A DNA stretch of 64,000 nt, from the NCBI GenBank assembly GCA_003389385.1, contig QQVM01000020.1, forward strand, positions 62,001 through 126,000. The letters run 5' to 3'. The stretch's first letter is position 1. Every line of letters starts with the position of its first letter. Under the pieces are notes generated by a model. That model made no database searches. It saw only the letters and a list, made by a program, of their open reading frames with translations, and was not told where the DNA came from. This document shows, piece after piece, positions 28,674 to 38,439 of this stretch. The DNA is from Bacteroidota bacterium. Lineage in GTDB: Bacteria > Bacteroidota > Bacteroidia > AKYH767-A > 2013-40CM-41-45. Made by a program: the position numbers and the translations under genes.

Positions 28674-31112
28674 ATGAAAATTAGTTATAACTGGCTGAAA
28701 AATTATCTTCCTGCTGAACTGAGTCCTGAGAAAATCGCAGAACTGCTTACCAATTGCGGACTTGAAGTGGAGTCGGTCGAGCAGTTCGAATCTCACAAAG
28801 GCGGACTTGCCGGTATTGTTGTTGGAGAGGTTATCAGTTGTGAGCGTCACCCTAATGCAGACAAATTGAGTCTTACGAGCGTAAGCATCGGTGGTACAGC
28901 GCCATTGCGAATTGTATGCGGAGCGCCAAACGTAGCTGCAGGTCAGAAGGTAATCGTGGCAACACCGGGAACAAAACTATATCCTGTGGATGGCGAACCA
29001 TTTGAAATCCGTAAATCGAAAATCCGCGGAGAAAGCAGTGAAGGTATGATTTGCGCTGAAGATGAAATCGGACTGGGTAGTTCTCATGACGGCATCATGG
29101 TTCTTCCTCAGGATACTCGGGTGGGAATGACTGCCGCAGAATATTTTGGAGTGGAACATGATGTGGTGTTTGAAATTGGCCTGACTCCAAACCGTGCGGA
29201 TGCTGCTTCACACTACGGAGTTGCAAGGGACCTCAGAGCTGCAATGTTCGCCGAATCTTTGGCGGTGCCTGAACTGTCTCTTCCCTCTGTGGATGGATTC
29301 AAGGCAACGGAAAATTCGCCTCCTGTTATTGTTTCTGTACTTGATTTCGATGCATGTCCACGTTACAGCGGACTTACAATTGAAGGAATCTCTGTAAAAG
29401 ATTCTCCGGCCTGGCTTCAGAACCGATTAAGGTCAGTTGGATTGAATCCAATAAATAACATTGTTGACATCACAAATTTCGTGATGTTAGAATGCGGTCA
29501 GCCATTGCATGCTTTCGACGCGGATAAAATCGAAGGTGGAAAGGTGATCGTACGTATGGCTGATCCTTCTGAAAAATTCACCACACTGGATGAAGTTGAA
29601 AGGAGCATGTTCCCTGAAGATCTGATGATATGCAGTGAAACCAGACCGATGTGCATTGCAGGAGTCTTCGGAGGTTTGAATTCCGGAATCAGCATAAACA
29701 CAAAAAATGTGTTTCTTGAAAGCGCTTGTTTCAATCCTGATTTTATCCGTAAAACCGGAAAGCGTCACGGACTAAAAACAGATGCTTCATTTCGTTTCGA
29801 GAGAGGAACGGATCCTGAGATGACAATTTATGCACTCAGACGTGCCGCATTGCTCATCACTGAAATTGCCGGTGGTAAAATCACGGGACAAGAGTTGGAT
29901 TTATATCCTGAACCTGTTGAGCATAAGGAGATTTCACTTAGCTTCAATTACCTTGATTCTTTTATCGGCGAATCAATTGAGCGGAGCAGGATTGTCGAGA
30001 TTTTAAAACATCTTGAAATTAAAGTTTTATCCTTTGAAGGTGATCGCGTGAGCCTGAAAGTGCCTCCCTTCAAAGTTGATGTGATAAGACCTGTGGATAT
30101 AGCAGAGGAAATACTGCGTATTCATGGATATAATCGTATTGCTATTCCTCAAAAACTTAGCAGCTCATTGCCTTCGGTGAAAGGCCTTGACCGTGACAAG
30201 CTGCAGAATAAAGTTTCTGATTATTTGTCATCGAACGGATTTCTCGAAATGCTGAATAATTCCCTTGGCAAATCCCAACTTGCAGAGTTGTCAGGAATCT
30301 CACAGGATGCGGTGATTAAAATCATGAACCCGCTGAGTCAGGATCTGGATTCATTGAGATGGGACATGTTGTTTTCCGGACTGAGCAGCGTGGAGTACAA
30401 CCGAAACAGAAAAAATCCTGATTTAAGATTATATGAATTCGGAAAAGTGTACAGTATTAGTGAAGGAAAACGTCAGGAGAATTATAGATTGGCGGTTTTC
30501 CTGAGCGGAAGGAAGGCAGATGTTACCTGGACAGGTGACAAATCAGCCGTCAATTTTTTCTTCCTTAAAAGTTTTATCGAGAATATTCTGTCACTGGTGA
30601 AAGTGGATATACATTCACTTAAGCAGGAGGATGTGTCAGATTCAAGATTCAGTTACGGACTACAGCTAAAGAGCGGTGATGAGGTTGTGCTCTCATACGG
30701 ACTGGTCCGCAAGCAGATATTGAGGAATTTTGACATTACGAATGAGGTTTTCTTCGCTGATATTAACTGGGACCAGTTGATCAGGATATCCGGTAAAATA
30801 CCTGTTCGAGTAAGTGAGTTGTCAAAGTTTCCTTCGGTGCGAAGAGATCTTTCGATGCTGATTAATTCAAATGTCAGCTTTTCTGACATTACTTCTGTAG
30901 CAGGTAAAACAGAAAGGAAAATCCTGAAAGATGTCAACCTTTTTGATGTGTATCAGGGTGACAAGCTGGAGAAAAATAAAAAGTCTTACGCGGTTTCTTT
31001 CATTCTGCAGAACGACCAGCAAACTCTTACCGATAAGGAGATTGACAAGGTGATGGAAAAGCTCATGACAGCGTTTGAAAAAGAACTGGGAGCACAAATC
31101 AGGAAAAGCTGA
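28674..31112 (+). CDS. pheT: Phenylalanine-tRNA ligase beta subunit
   Basis: PheT, with PheS, charges tRNA-Phe; the beta subunit carries editing and tRNA-binding domains. The 812-residue protein starts MKISYNWLKNYLPAELSPEK. It has an EMAP-II-like tRNA-binding domain (LAGIVVGEVISCERHPNADK, residues about 43-150) and the B3/4 editing domain (VDITNFVMLECGQPLHAFDA at about 261-280). The B5 domain (VDIAEEILRIHGYN) and the catalytic-like core precede a C-terminal ferredoxin anticodon-binding domain (KFPSVRRDLSMLI). The length is that of the bacterial family. pheS is not in the window. It converges on yajQ with a 4-base gap. Confidence 0.96.
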   Translation: MKISYNWLKNYLPAELSPEKIAELLTNCGLEVESVEQFESHKGGLAGIVVGEVISCERHPNADKLSLTSVSIGGTAPLRIVCGAPNVAAGQKVIVATPGTKLYPVDGEPFEIRKSKIRGESSEGMICAEDEIGLGSSHDGIMVLPQDTRVGMTAAEYFGVEHDVVFEIGLTPNRADAASHYGVARDLRAAMFAESLAVPELSLPSVDGFKATENSPPVIVSVLDFDACPRYSGLTIEGISVKDSPAWLQNRLRSVGLNPINNIVDITNFVMLECGQPLHAFDADKIEGGKVIVRMADPSEKFTTLDEVERSMFPEDLMICSETRPMCIAGVFGGLNSGISINTKNVFLESACFNPDFIRKTGKRHGLKTDASFRFERGTDPEMTIYALRRAALLITEIAGGKITGQELDLYPEPVEHKEISLSFNYLDSFIGESIERSRIVEILKHLEIKVLSFEGDRVSLKVPPFKVDVIRPVDIAEEILRIHGYNRIAIPQKLSSSLPSVKGLDRDKLQNKVSDYLSSNGFLEMLNNSLGKSQLAELSGISQDAVIKIMNPLSQDLDSLRWDMLFSGLSSVEYNRNRKNPDLRLYEFGKVYSISEGKRQENYRLAVFLSGRKADVTWTGDKSAVNFFFLKSFIENILSLVKVDIHSLKQEDVSDSRFSYGLQLKSGDEVVLSYGLVRKQILRNFDITNEVFFADINWDQLIRISGKIPVRVSELSKFPSVRRDLSMLINSNVSFSDITSVAGKTERKILKDVNLFDVYQGDKLEKNKKSYAVSFILQNDQQTLTDKEIDKVMEKLMTAFEKELGAQIRKS

Positions 31113-31116
31113 CCAT

Positions 31117-31608
31117 TTAGCTTCTGAAATTATCAAACTGAAGCGGTAGTCCGAGATCTGATTTTTCCAGAACGGAAATTAATTTTTGCAGATCGTCAAT
31201 TTTTTTTCCCTGTACCCGAACCTGTTCATCCATTATGGAAGCTTGCACTTTCATGCTTGTGTCCTTGATGATTTTTACGATTTTTTTAGCGGTCTCTTTG
31301 TCAATGCCCTGCTTTACTTTGATTTCTTTCCTTACCATGTTCCCTGAAGCGGAAATCTCTTTTCCGAAATCAAGTCCTGAACTGTCAAGGCCCTGTTTCA
31401 CCATTCGGGAGATGATTATTCCCTCGACAGTTTTCATGCGCATGTCATTTTCGGTGAGAATATTAATCATCATGCTTTTTTTATCAAGTTCAACACTCGT
31501 TTTAGAGTTATTAAAATCAAAGCGTGTGGCCAGTTCTTTTGAAGCAGCGTTGATTGCATTGTCGAGTTTCTGAAGGTCCGTCTTACTTACTATGTCGAAT
31601 GATGGCAT
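31117..31608 (-). CDS. yajQ: YajQ family nucleotide-binding protein
   Basis: YajQ (UPF0234) proteins are small two-domain RNP-like proteins. Some members bind cyclic-di-GMP and control transcription. The 163-residue product has the N-terminal signature MPSFDIVSKTDLQKLDNAIN, then KELATRFDFNNSKTSVELDK, and the C-terminal KKIVKIIKDTSMKVQASIMD followed by EQVRVQGKKIDDLQ. All are characteristic. Its function in Bacteroidota is not established. It is convergent with pheT, with stops 4 bases apart, and divergent from the FG-GAP protein gene. Confidence 0.92.
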   Translation of the reverse strand: MPSFDIVSKTDLQKLDNAINAASKELATRFDFNNSKTSVELDKKSMMINILTENDMRMKTVEGIIISRMVKQGLDSSGLDFGKEISASGNMVRKEIKVKQGIDKETAKKIVKIIKDTSMKVQASIMDEQVRVQGKKIDDLQKLISVLEKSDLGLPLQFDNFRS

Positions 31609-31679
31609 GTTGCATATTTATGTCAGGTGTAAATGTAAATAATAGCATAATAATGATAAAACTGACCCGCTTCATTCAT

Positions 31680-31687
31680 TATATTTG
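31680..31687 (+). promoter_or_regulatory. -7 promoter box 4 bases before the FG-GAP protein start
   Basis: TATATTTG matches TAnnTTTG and is separated from the ATG at 31692 by only 4 bases. Its presence argues for 31692 as the start and for a leaderless mRNA. Confidence 0.6.
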
Positions 31688-31691
31688 TTTC

Positions 31692-33944
31692 ATGAAGAAA
31701 CTGCTGGCTTCCCTTGTCTTTTCGCTGTTTTTGCTGAATGTATTTTCCCAGAACAAGTTTGACAGAATTTTTAATATACCCGTCAGATCGGGTGCACAGA
31801 CTTTACAGAACCCCTGGGCCGGTGGAATTAATTTCCCTCTCATTTCAGAGGTTGACATGAATGGAGATGGGCTGCATGACCTATTCGTCTATGACAGGCA
31901 TAATCGCCGGGTGTTAACTTTTATCAATACAGGACTTCCTTCAACAGATGCCTGGCGCTATGATACTTCATTCACCAACAAATTCCCTAAGGTTAATGAG
32001 TGGGCATTCTTGCACGACTATAATTGTGATGGCAAAGCGGATTTTTTCACCCTTACTTCAAGCGGTCCTCCGGGTATTATGGCATACAGAAACGACTACA
32101 CAACCGGAACCGGTTTGCAATTCACCCTTGTGAGCCCTTTGCTCATGGAACAGATCTCGACTATCACAAGCAATATTTTTGCAAGTGCTCTTTCTTTGCC
32201 CGCTTTCGTTGACATAGACAATGACGGTGATATGGATATTCTGGGCTACAACTCGGTTCCCGACGGAAGAATAGTCTTGCATCGTAATTTGTCAATGGAT
32301 AATTTCGGTCATTGCGATTCTCTTAAATTTCAGTTTGCAACAGGTTGTTTTGGCAATTTCGCCTTGCAGATAGGAGGATCGAATGTGGTCGGATGCTTCA
32401 ATTGTCCATGCCGCATTTCAAATCCTGCTGCTGAACCGGGTAAATACGAACTCGAACCGTTTGATCAGTCGGATGCAGCAAGGAGGGATGATACAGTATC
32501 ATCAGTTTTCGCATTGGATCTTGACGGTGATGGTGATAAAGAACTGCTCGTAGGTGACATATCAAGTACGAACACTTTGATGATACTCAATGGCGGAACA
32601 ACTGCTTCAGCTCAGATGATATCTGAGGATATTAATTATCCTTCTAGTGACATTCCTGCTTCCTTCAATGGATTTCATTACCATGCTTATGCAGATATTG
32701 ACAATGATTCAAAAAAAGATTTGCTGGTCATGTCCGGAGAATTTGAAAACCGGGAAGGAATCTGGTGGTATAAAAATTCAGGAAGCAATTCTTCTCCCTC
32801 ATTTTCTCTGGCCGGAAAAAACTTCTTGCAGGGACAGATGATTGATGTGGGCGAATCTGCATCTCCTGTCTTATTTGATTTTGATGCTGACGGTTTGCTT
32901 GATCTGATAATTGGCTCAAGCACTTACATCAATGCGACAGGAAGCTACAAGAACAGCCTGACTGTCTACAGGAATACCGGAACCATCACTGCTCCTGCTT
33001 TTGAATTTGTTACGGATGATTTTGCAAACCTCTCTTCAGTCTCATACTCTCCGCCAATTTATCCATCCTTCGGTGATATGGACAATGATGGTGACATGGA
33101 TATGATTATTGGAACAGATGACGGCAAACTGTATTATTACAATAATTCGGCGGGTGCCGGCAATCCTGCAAGCTTCCAGCTTGCAGTGCCTGCCTTCATG
33201 AATATTGACGTAGGCAATGCAAGCACTCCTCAAATTGTGGATGTGAACCGGGATGGAAAACCAGACCTGCTCATTGGAGAGAAGAACGGATTCGTTAATT
33301 ATTTTGAAAATGCAGGAAGTGCATCAGCGCCTCTTTTCAATGCCATTCCTAATAATGATACGCTTGGCTGTATAGTAAGACAATCATCCGGACTTCCTGA
33401 TGGTTATACCGTTCCGTTTATGTTCGATAGTCTTGGGCATTACAGGCTGATGGTGGCTGATATGGCCGGCAATGTTTATCAGTACACGAAAATTGACGGT
33501 CAGCTCAACTCATGTTTTGTACTTTCTGATTCACTTTATAAAATTCCGGAAAGCATGAGAACCAGATTTAATATGACCGTGAGTGGAGGAGATTTAAACG
33601 GAGACGGGCTTACAGATTTAGTTGTTGGAATGGCCGGAGGAGGCGTACAGGTTTTTTACCAGTATAATCCGAACGCATCTGTTGAAAGCATGGTATCTGG
33701 AAATTTCGATTTTGAGATTTTTCCGAATCCCGCAACTGATGTGTTACATGTAAGCATTTTCACTGGAAATTTTGATGCTCATGCCGTATTGAAACTGTTC
33801 GATGGTACGGGACGTCTGCTTCTTACTCAATCTGTAAACGCCGAAAAAAATTCAATCAACCTGAAAGAATATTCAGGCGGAATTTATTTTATCGTTCTTG
33901 AATCATCTGCCGGCAGAAAAGTCCGCAGATTTGTGTTGAGATAA
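31692..33944 (+). CDS. Secreted FG-GAP/VCBS repeat protein with T9SS sorting domain
   Basis: This is a 750-residue secreted protein with a signal peptide (MKKLLASLVFSLFLLNVFSQ). It contains at least eight calcium-binding-type repeats of the FG-GAP/VCBS kind, each with a DxDxDGxxD-like core: VDMNGDGLHDLFVYD, VDIDNDGDMDILGYN, LDLDGDGDKELLVGD, FDFDADGLLDLIIGS, GDMDNDGDMDMIIGT, VDVNRDGKPDLLIGE and GDLNGDGLTDLVVGM. These form a beta-propeller. The C-terminus (FDFEIFPNPATDVLHVSIFT to KVRRFVLR) is a T9SS type A sorting domain. An upstream extension from 31554 is rejected, because the signal peptide begins at 31692. Its last 42 bases overlap the convergent gene. Confidence 0.9.
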   Translation: MKKLLASLVFSLFLLNVFSQNKFDRIFNIPVRSGAQTLQNPWAGGINFPLISEVDMNGDGLHDLFVYDRHNRRVLTFINTGLPSTDAWRYDTSFTNKFPKVNEWAFLHDYNCDGKADFFTLTSSGPPGIMAYRNDYTTGTGLQFTLVSPLLMEQISTITSNIFASALSLPAFVDIDNDGDMDILGYNSVPDGRIVLHRNLSMDNFGHCDSLKFQFATGCFGNFALQIGGSNVVGCFNCPCRISNPAAEPGKYELEPFDQSDAARRDDTVSSVFALDLDGDGDKELLVGDISSTNTLMILNGGTTASAQMISEDINYPSSDIPASFNGFHYHAYADIDNDSKKDLLVMSGEFENREGIWWYKNSGSNSSPSFSLAGKNFLQGQMIDVGESASPVLFDFDADGLLDLIIGSSTYINATGSYKNSLTVYRNTGTITAPAFEFVTDDFANLSSVSYSPPIYPSFGDMDNDGDMDMIIGTDDGKLYYYNNSAGAGNPASFQLAVPAFMNIDVGNASTPQIVDVNRDGKPDLLIGEKNGFVNYFENAGSASAPLFNAIPNNDTLGCIVRQSSGLPDGYTVPFMFDSLGHYRLMVADMAGNVYQYTKIDGQLNSCFVLSDSLYKIPESMRTRFNMTVSGGDLNGDGLTDLVVGMAGGGVQVFYQYNPNASVESMVSGNFDFEIFPNPATDVLHVSIFTGNFDAHAVLKLFDGTGRLLLTQSVNAEKNSINLKEYSGGIYFIVLESSAGRKVRRFVLR

Positions 33945-35324
33945 TACCTTAGTTAAAATACTTTTCGCAGTATCCTTCGCCTGTGTCCTGAGTTCAGGCA
34001 CTGCGGTGCTTTCCCACAGAGATCCTTTTAATAAGGAACCTGTTGCAAATATCCTTCCCTTCAGAGACTCTTTTGTCACAAGCATTCCTCCCGATACAGT
34101 TTGAAGTCCCATGTTCATTTCATCGCATAAAATGACTTTCTTTTCCAGGAGGTTTATGAAAAATGCTGACTTGAATTTTACCGGATTAGTTTCAGGCCCG
34201 GTGCAGTTAATCAGTCTCTGCACCGGCAATAGCATTTCAGCCTGAGTGAATCTTTGTCGCAATGTGATGATTATTTCCTTGTCACTATTCGTTACATTCC
34301 GGATTCGTCCCGCTATAACTTTTAACTTTCCATCTTGGATAAGCTGTTCTATGAATTCATGCTGATCCTGGGGAAGCCGGTGTCTTGCTACACCCCACAA
34401 ATGCCTGAGGTGCCTCATGAATCGTCTTTTTTCCTGCACAGAAAGCTTTCTCCATATTTCCTGAGTATGCTTTCTAAGAGAATCAACGAGGCCTATTGCA
34501 CTGATTCCTTCAGACTGTGCCTTTTTTACGTGCTTCCTGAAAGTACGGAAGAGATCACTCAACTCATAGGGCGGTCTGATTTCATTTTCAAACTCAGGAA
34601 ACTCTTGTTTTTTCCTGTGAGGAAGCATTAAAAAACCTTTGGGGCTGACTGCATATATTATTCCCTTAAATCCTTTCTCATGAATTCCGATTACTGCATC
34701 AATCATTGTTAAGCCAGTGCCTGCAATCATGATATTTTTATCCGGATCCAGACCACTGACACAAGATTCCTCCCAGGGATTTCCAGAATATCGAGTCAAA
34801 GCAGGATCAACGATTCCATCTGTCGTTCGAATTTCTGATGGCAATTGATTACCGCTGGCAAGCACTAGAAAATCGCAAGCCTGGTTCGTTCCTTTCTTGC
34901 AAGTAAGGGTCAGTTTGCCATTATTGATTTTCAAATCTATAACCTCATCCCGGATCAATTCTATTTTTACATTCTCATCATTGCGCAACAACTCATTTTC
35001 AAGCAGAGAATTCAGATAGTCTCCATATAAATTTCTAGGATAAAATTTAACATTAGATACTTCACTGGCAGGCAATCCCGAGTGATCTTTTAGCCACTCG
35101 ACGAAATGATTCATCTCATCGGGGAAAGCACTCATATTGCCTGCAGAAACATTGAGCAGATGTTTATCAGAATAAGTTTTGTATGCGATACCTCTTCCCG
35201 GATTCGCACCTTTGTCAAATACCCGAATGAGAATACCCTGACCGGCCTCTTTCGCCTGCCTTGCCAGTTGTATCGCTATCATGCAGCCGCAAAAACCTCC
35301 GCCTATAATGGAAACCGAGATCAA
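33903..35324 (-). CDS. FAD/NAD(P)-binding oxidoreductase-like protein
   Basis: A 473-residue cytosolic flavoprotein of the FAD-NAD(P)-binding (HI0933/YdhS-like) type. It has an FAD motif at the N-terminus (VSIIGGGFCGCMIAIQLARQ), then RVFDKGANPGRGIAYKT and HLLNVSAGNMSAFPD, which are typical. A second dinucleotide motif reads IMIAGTGLTMIDAVIGIHEK, followed by SPKGFLMLPH. The substrate is unknown; relatives occur near siderophore or lysine hydroxylation genes. A promoter box lies 22 bases upstream. Its final 14 codons overlap the end of the convergent T9SS protein gene. The reading frame is intact across the overlap. Confidence 0.82.
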   Translation of the reverse strand: MISVSIIGGGFCGCMIAIQLARQAKEAGQGILIRVFDKGANPGRGIAYKTYSDKHLLNVSAGNMSAFPDEMNHFVEWLKDHSGLPASEVSNVKFYPRNLYGDYLNSLLENELLRNDENVKIELIRDEVIDLKINNGKLTLTCKKGTNQACDFLVLASGNQLPSEIRTTDGIVDPALTRYSGNPWEESCVSGLDPDKNIMIAGTGLTMIDAVIGIHEKGFKGIIYAVSPKGFLMLPHRKKQEFPEFENEIRPPYELSDLFRTFRKHVKKAQSEGISAIGLVDSLRKHTQEIWRKLSVQEKRRFMRHLRHLWGVARHRLPQDQHEFIEQLIQDGKLKVIAGRIRNVTNSDKEIIITLRQRFTQAEMLLPVQRLINCTGPETNPVKFKSAFFINLLEKKVILCDEMNMGLQTVSGGMLVTKESLKGRIFATGSLLKGSLWESTAVPELRTQAKDTAKSILTKVLSQHKSADFSAGR

Positions 35325-35346
35325 ATCAGATTAAATTAATGAGTGT

Positions 35347-35354
35347 CAAAGATA
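35347..35354 (-). promoter_or_regulatory. -7 promoter box for the FAD/NAD(P) protein
   Basis: The minus strand reads TATCTTTG, 22 bases before the start at 35324. It matches TAnnTTTG exactly. Confidence 0.65.
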
Positions 35355-35394
35355 AACTAATGCGCGTCTTTTTGCTTTGCGAAATACATAGAAA

Positions 35395-35424
35395 TAAAAA
35401 ACGCCCTCAGTAATGGGGGCGTTG
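35395..35424 (-). terminator. Terminator of the aconitase gene
   Basis: The stem AACGCCC / GGGCGTT (35400-35406 with 35417-35423), read on the minus strand, is followed by a run of T. It lies 20 bases after the aconitase stop codon. Confidence 0.8.
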
Positions 35425-35443
35425 AGTGAAATTGCAATTTGAG

Positions 35444-37711
35444 TTATGCGTTAACCTGAGAGCGAATAATGTTGAGCGCTCCGCCGGCTTTGAACCATTC
35501 AATTTGGTTTGCATTGTAGGTATGATTCACCTTGATTTCATCGCTGCTGCCATCGGCATGGTGCAGAATGAGAGTCAGCGCTTTGCCAGGAGAAAAGCTC
35601 TTCAGTCCCGTGATGTCAATGACATCGTCCTCAAGAATTTTTTCATAATCATTCTTGTCTGCAAAAGTTAGTGCTAGCATTCCCTGTTTTTTCAGGTTTG
35701 TCTCATGGATTCTTGCAAAAGACTTTACCAGTATAGCGCGCACACCAAGATGCCTTGGTTCCATGGCAGCGTGCTCACGTGAAGAGCCTTCACCGTAGTT
35801 TTCATCTCCAACTACGATTGAACCCACCGAAGCCGCTTTGTACGCACGCTGGACAGCAGGTACAGAATCATATTCTCCGTTAAGCTGGTTTTTCACAGAG
35901 TCAGTTTTACCATTGAAAGCGTTCACTGCGCCAATCAGCATGTTGTTGGAGATGTTGTCAAGATGTCCGCGGTATTTCAGCCAGGGACCTGCCATTGAAA
36001 TATGGTCAGTTGTGCATTTTCCTTTTGCTTTGATGAGCAGTTTCAGTCCTGTGAGATCTGTGCCTTCCCAGGGCTTAAATGGTTCAAGCAGCTGAAGGCG
36101 GTCGCTGTCGGGAGATACTTTCACTTCCACTTTGCTACCGTCCCTGGCAGGCTCCTGGTATCCGGGATCCTCGACTGCGAAACCTTTTTGAGGCATTTCA
36201 ATACCCATTGGTTCCTGAAGTTTGAATGGCTTTCCGTCTTTGTCTGTGAGGGTATCCTTCATTGGGTTGAAGGTCAGGCTGCCTGCGATTGCCATGGCAG
36301 TGACTATTTCAGGAGAGGCCACGAATGCGTGTGTATTCGGATTTCCGTCGTTTCTCTTGGCGAAATTCCGGTTAAAAGAAGTGATGATCGAATTCTTCCT
36401 GTTTGGATCATTGGTATGTCTTGCCCATTGGCCGATGCAAGGGCCGCAGGCATTGGCAAGCACAACTCCGCCCATTTTTTCAAAAGTGCCGAGGTATCCG
36501 TCGCGCTCCACGGTGTATCTTACCTGTTCTGATCCTGGAGTGATGGTGAATTCGGATTTTGCTTTTATGCCAGCATCAACAGCCTGCTTCGCAAGGGAAG
36601 CTGCACGTGTGATGTCTTCATAGCTGGAGTTTGTGCAAGATCCGATAAGTCCGACTTCAAGCTCTTCAGGCCAGCCGTTTTCTTTCACTGCCGCGGAAAA
36701 TTTGGAAAGTGGCCATGCAAGATCAGGAGTGAAGGGACCATTGATATGTGGTTCGAGTTCGCTGAGGTTGATTTCAATGACCTCGTCAAAATATTTTTCA
36801 GGATTTGCGTACACATCATCGTCTCCTTTCAGGTCTGCTGCAATCGCATTGGCAGCATCCGCCACTTCAGATCTGCCTGTGCCACGAAGGTAATCAGCCA
36901 TCTTCTTGTCGTAGCAGAAAATAGAAGTAGTGGCTCCGATCTCGGCGCCCATATTGCAGATCGTTCCTTTGCCGGTGCAGGAGAGGCTTTCAGCGCCGGG
37001 TCCGAAGTATTCCAATATTTTATCGGTGCCGCCTTTTACAGTCAGGATTCCGGCCACTTTCAGAATTACGTCTTTTGCAGATGCCCATCCGCTGAGCTTG
37101 CCTGTCAGCTTTACACCAATAAGTTTTGGAAATTTAAGTTCCCAAGGAAGACCGGCCATCACATCGCACGCGTCAGCTCCACCCACACCGATGGCAATCA
37201 TTCCCAAGCCGCCTGCATTCACGGTGTGTGAATCAGTACCAATCATCATTCCGCCGGGGAAGGCGTAATTTTCGAGAATAACCTGGTGTATAATTCCCGC
37301 TCCGGGCTTCCAGAAACCTATACCGTACTTGTTGGAAACTGATGAAAGGAATTCGAAAACTTCTTTGTTCTTGGTCAGGGCACTGCTCAAATCTTCTTTC
37401 GCACCCGATTGTGCAAGAATCAGATGGTCACAATGCACTGTGGAAGGCACCGCCACTTTTGGTCTGCCTGCCTGCATGAACTGAAGCAAGGCCATTTGAG
37501 CAGTGGCATCCTGCATAGCTACACGATCCGGATTAAATTCAACATAAGATTCTCCTCTTGCAAAAGGCTTAGCAGGTAAATTGTCGCTAAGGTGAGCGTA
37601 TAAGATTTTTTCAGTAAGAGAGAGGGAGCGTCCGGTTAGTTTGCGTGCAGCCTGGATTTTTCCAGACATTTCTGCATACACAGACTTGATCATATCGAGG
37701 TCAAATGCCAT
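35444..37711 (-). CDS. Aconitate hydratase (mitochondrial-type)
   Basis: Aconitase interconverts citrate and isocitrate in the TCA cycle and carries a [4Fe-4S] cluster. The 755-residue protein has [20 protein letters not shown] and [20 protein letters not shown]. The cluster cysteines are in [17 protein letters not shown] and [17 protein letters not shown]. The swivelling C-terminal domain has [20 protein letters not shown]-like sequence (here [20 protein letters not shown]). Its size and spacing match the mitochondrial aconitase branch found in Bacteroidota rather than AcnA or AcnB of proteobacteria. It has its own terminator and is divergent from the small membrane protein gene. Confidence 0.95.
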   Translation of the reverse strand: MAFDLDMIKSVYAEMSGKIQAARKLTGRSLSLTEKILYAHLSDNLPAKPFARGESYVEFNPDRVAMQDATAQMALLQFMQAGRPKVAVPSTVHCDHLILAQSGAKEDLSSALTKNKEVFEFLSSVSNKYGIGFWKPGAGIIHQVILENYAFPGGMMIGTDSHTVNAGGLGMIAIGVGGADACDVMAGLPWELKFPKLIGVKLTGKLSGWASAKDVILKVAGILTVKGGTDKILEYFGPGAESLSCTGKGTICNMGAEIGATTSIFCYDKKMADYLRGTGRSEVADAANAIAADLKGDDDVYANPEKYFDEVIEINLSELEPHINGPFTPDLAWPLSKFSAAVKENGWPEELEVGLIGSCTNSSYEDITRAASLAKQAVDAGIKAKSEFTITPGSEQVRYTVERDGYLGTFEKMGGVVLANACGPCIGQWARHTNDPNRKNSIITSFNRNFAKRNDGNPNTHAFVASPEIVTAMAIAGSLTFNPMKDTLTDKDGKPFKLQEPMGIEMPQKGFAVEDPGYQEPARDGSKVEVKVSPDSDRLQLLEPFKPWEGTDLTGLKLLIKAKGKCTTDHISMAGPWLKYRGHLDNISNNMLIGAVNAFNGKTDSVKNQLNGEYDSVPAVQRAYKAASVGSIVVGDENYGEGSSREHAAMEPRHLGVRAILVKSFARIHETNLKKQGMLALTFADKNDYEKILEDDVIDITGLKSFSPGKALTLILHHADGSSDEIKVNHTYNANQIEWFKAGGALNIIRSQVNA

Positions 37712-37888
37712 AATATATTATTTTTTTAGGAATGCAAGATACGAAAATTTAACCCCGGTTTTTCCACTTCACCCTGCATATCGAATATTGATTACTCCGA
37801 ATTCATTGTAAGATTTAATGCCGGATTGAAAATTATTTGCGCCCGGGTTGTTTTATTTTGTCCTTATCTGAAAAGCCAGAGCGGATAA

Positions 37889-38050
37889 ATGATGAGTTAC
37901 AATTACCAGTATCAAAAGCACCCGGCCAAGTTCCGGAAATCAATCTTCACAGTAACATTCCTGCTCATTCAACTCATCTTTTTTGGAGCCCTGATTTATT
38001 ACATGCTTAAGAAACATCAGTTGTCTATTCCAGGTCTGGGTCTTAACTGA
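37889..38050 (+). CDS. Small single-pass membrane protein
   Basis: I do not recognise this 53-residue protein. It starts MMSYNYQYQKHPAKFRKSIF, with a short basic N-terminus, and has one strong hydrophobic helix (residues 20-40, TVTFLLIQLIFFGALIYYML) followed by KKHQLSIPGLGLN. This suggests a single-pass inner-membrane protein with a cytoplasmic basic N-terminus. The second ATG at 37892 is an alternative start. It lies 178 bases after the divergent aconitase gene and 53 bases before another tiny membrane protein gene. It could be an accessory subunit of a membrane complex. Confidence is moderate, because it is short and has no recognised family. Confidence 0.5.
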   Translation: MMSYNYQYQKHPAKFRKSIFTVTFLLIQLIFFGALIYYMLKKHQLSIPGLGLN

Positions 38051-38103
38051 GACAACCTAAATTAAACAAGATAACGCATTAAGACACTTACATACACACC
38101 AAT

Positions 38104-38250
38104 ATGAAATACATTAAAAAGTTCATTGCTCCTTACCTGAGTAAGCTTAACAAATCCGGGTTTTATCAAAAGAAAATGATTGTCGGACTGCTTGTCCTGA
38201 TCTTTTACGCCTTGCTTTTCCTGGGTAGTAGTCTGGTCTTTTCCTCGTAA
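38104..38250 (+). CDS. Small single-pass membrane protein
   Basis: This is a 48-residue product with no recognised family. A basic N-terminal half (MKYIKKFIAPYLSKLNKSGF) is followed by one hydrophobic segment (residues 25-47, MIVGLLVLIFYALLFLGSSL). The arrangement suggests a cytoplasmic basic region anchored by a C-terminal membrane helix. It is the second of two tiny genes upstream of secDF on the same strand; secDF has its own promoter box at 38379. A membrane-complex role is speculation. Coding status is uncertain, but codon use is similar to that of the neighbours. Confidence 0.45.
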   Translation: MKYIKKFIAPYLSKLNKSGFYQKKMIVGLLVLIFYALLFLGSSLVFSS

Positions 38251-38356
38251 ATGCCTGACAGGTAAATAGTTGTGAAAATTGGGTGCAGGGTATAAGCACT
38301 GGATGAAGGTTTTCATTGAATTGGGCGCGTTTAATATTTCGCGTTTTTGGCTCAAA

Positions 38357-38386
38357 TTGGAAATTTGACTGCTTATTCTATCTTTG
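38357..38386 (+). promoter_or_regulatory. Promoter of secDF
   Basis: TTG at 38357-38359, a 19-base spacer, then TATCTTTG at 38379-38386: a complete Bacteroidota -33/-7 pair. It lies 53 bases before the secDF ATG. Confidence 0.75.
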
Positions 38387-38439
38387 CACGCTCTAAAAAA
38401 TTATCCAAGCTAATATATCATTAATTTATCCGATTAGAC

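Noticed and set aside
31554-31691. An N-terminal extension of the FG-GAP protein
   Set aside because: The 46 extra residues precede a perfect signal peptide and overlap a promoter box; they are unlikely to be translated.
36002-36532. A 176-residue frame on the plus strand inside aconitase
   Set aside because: It is antisense to a conserved enzyme with all its motifs in place; such frames arise from the codon bias of the real gene.
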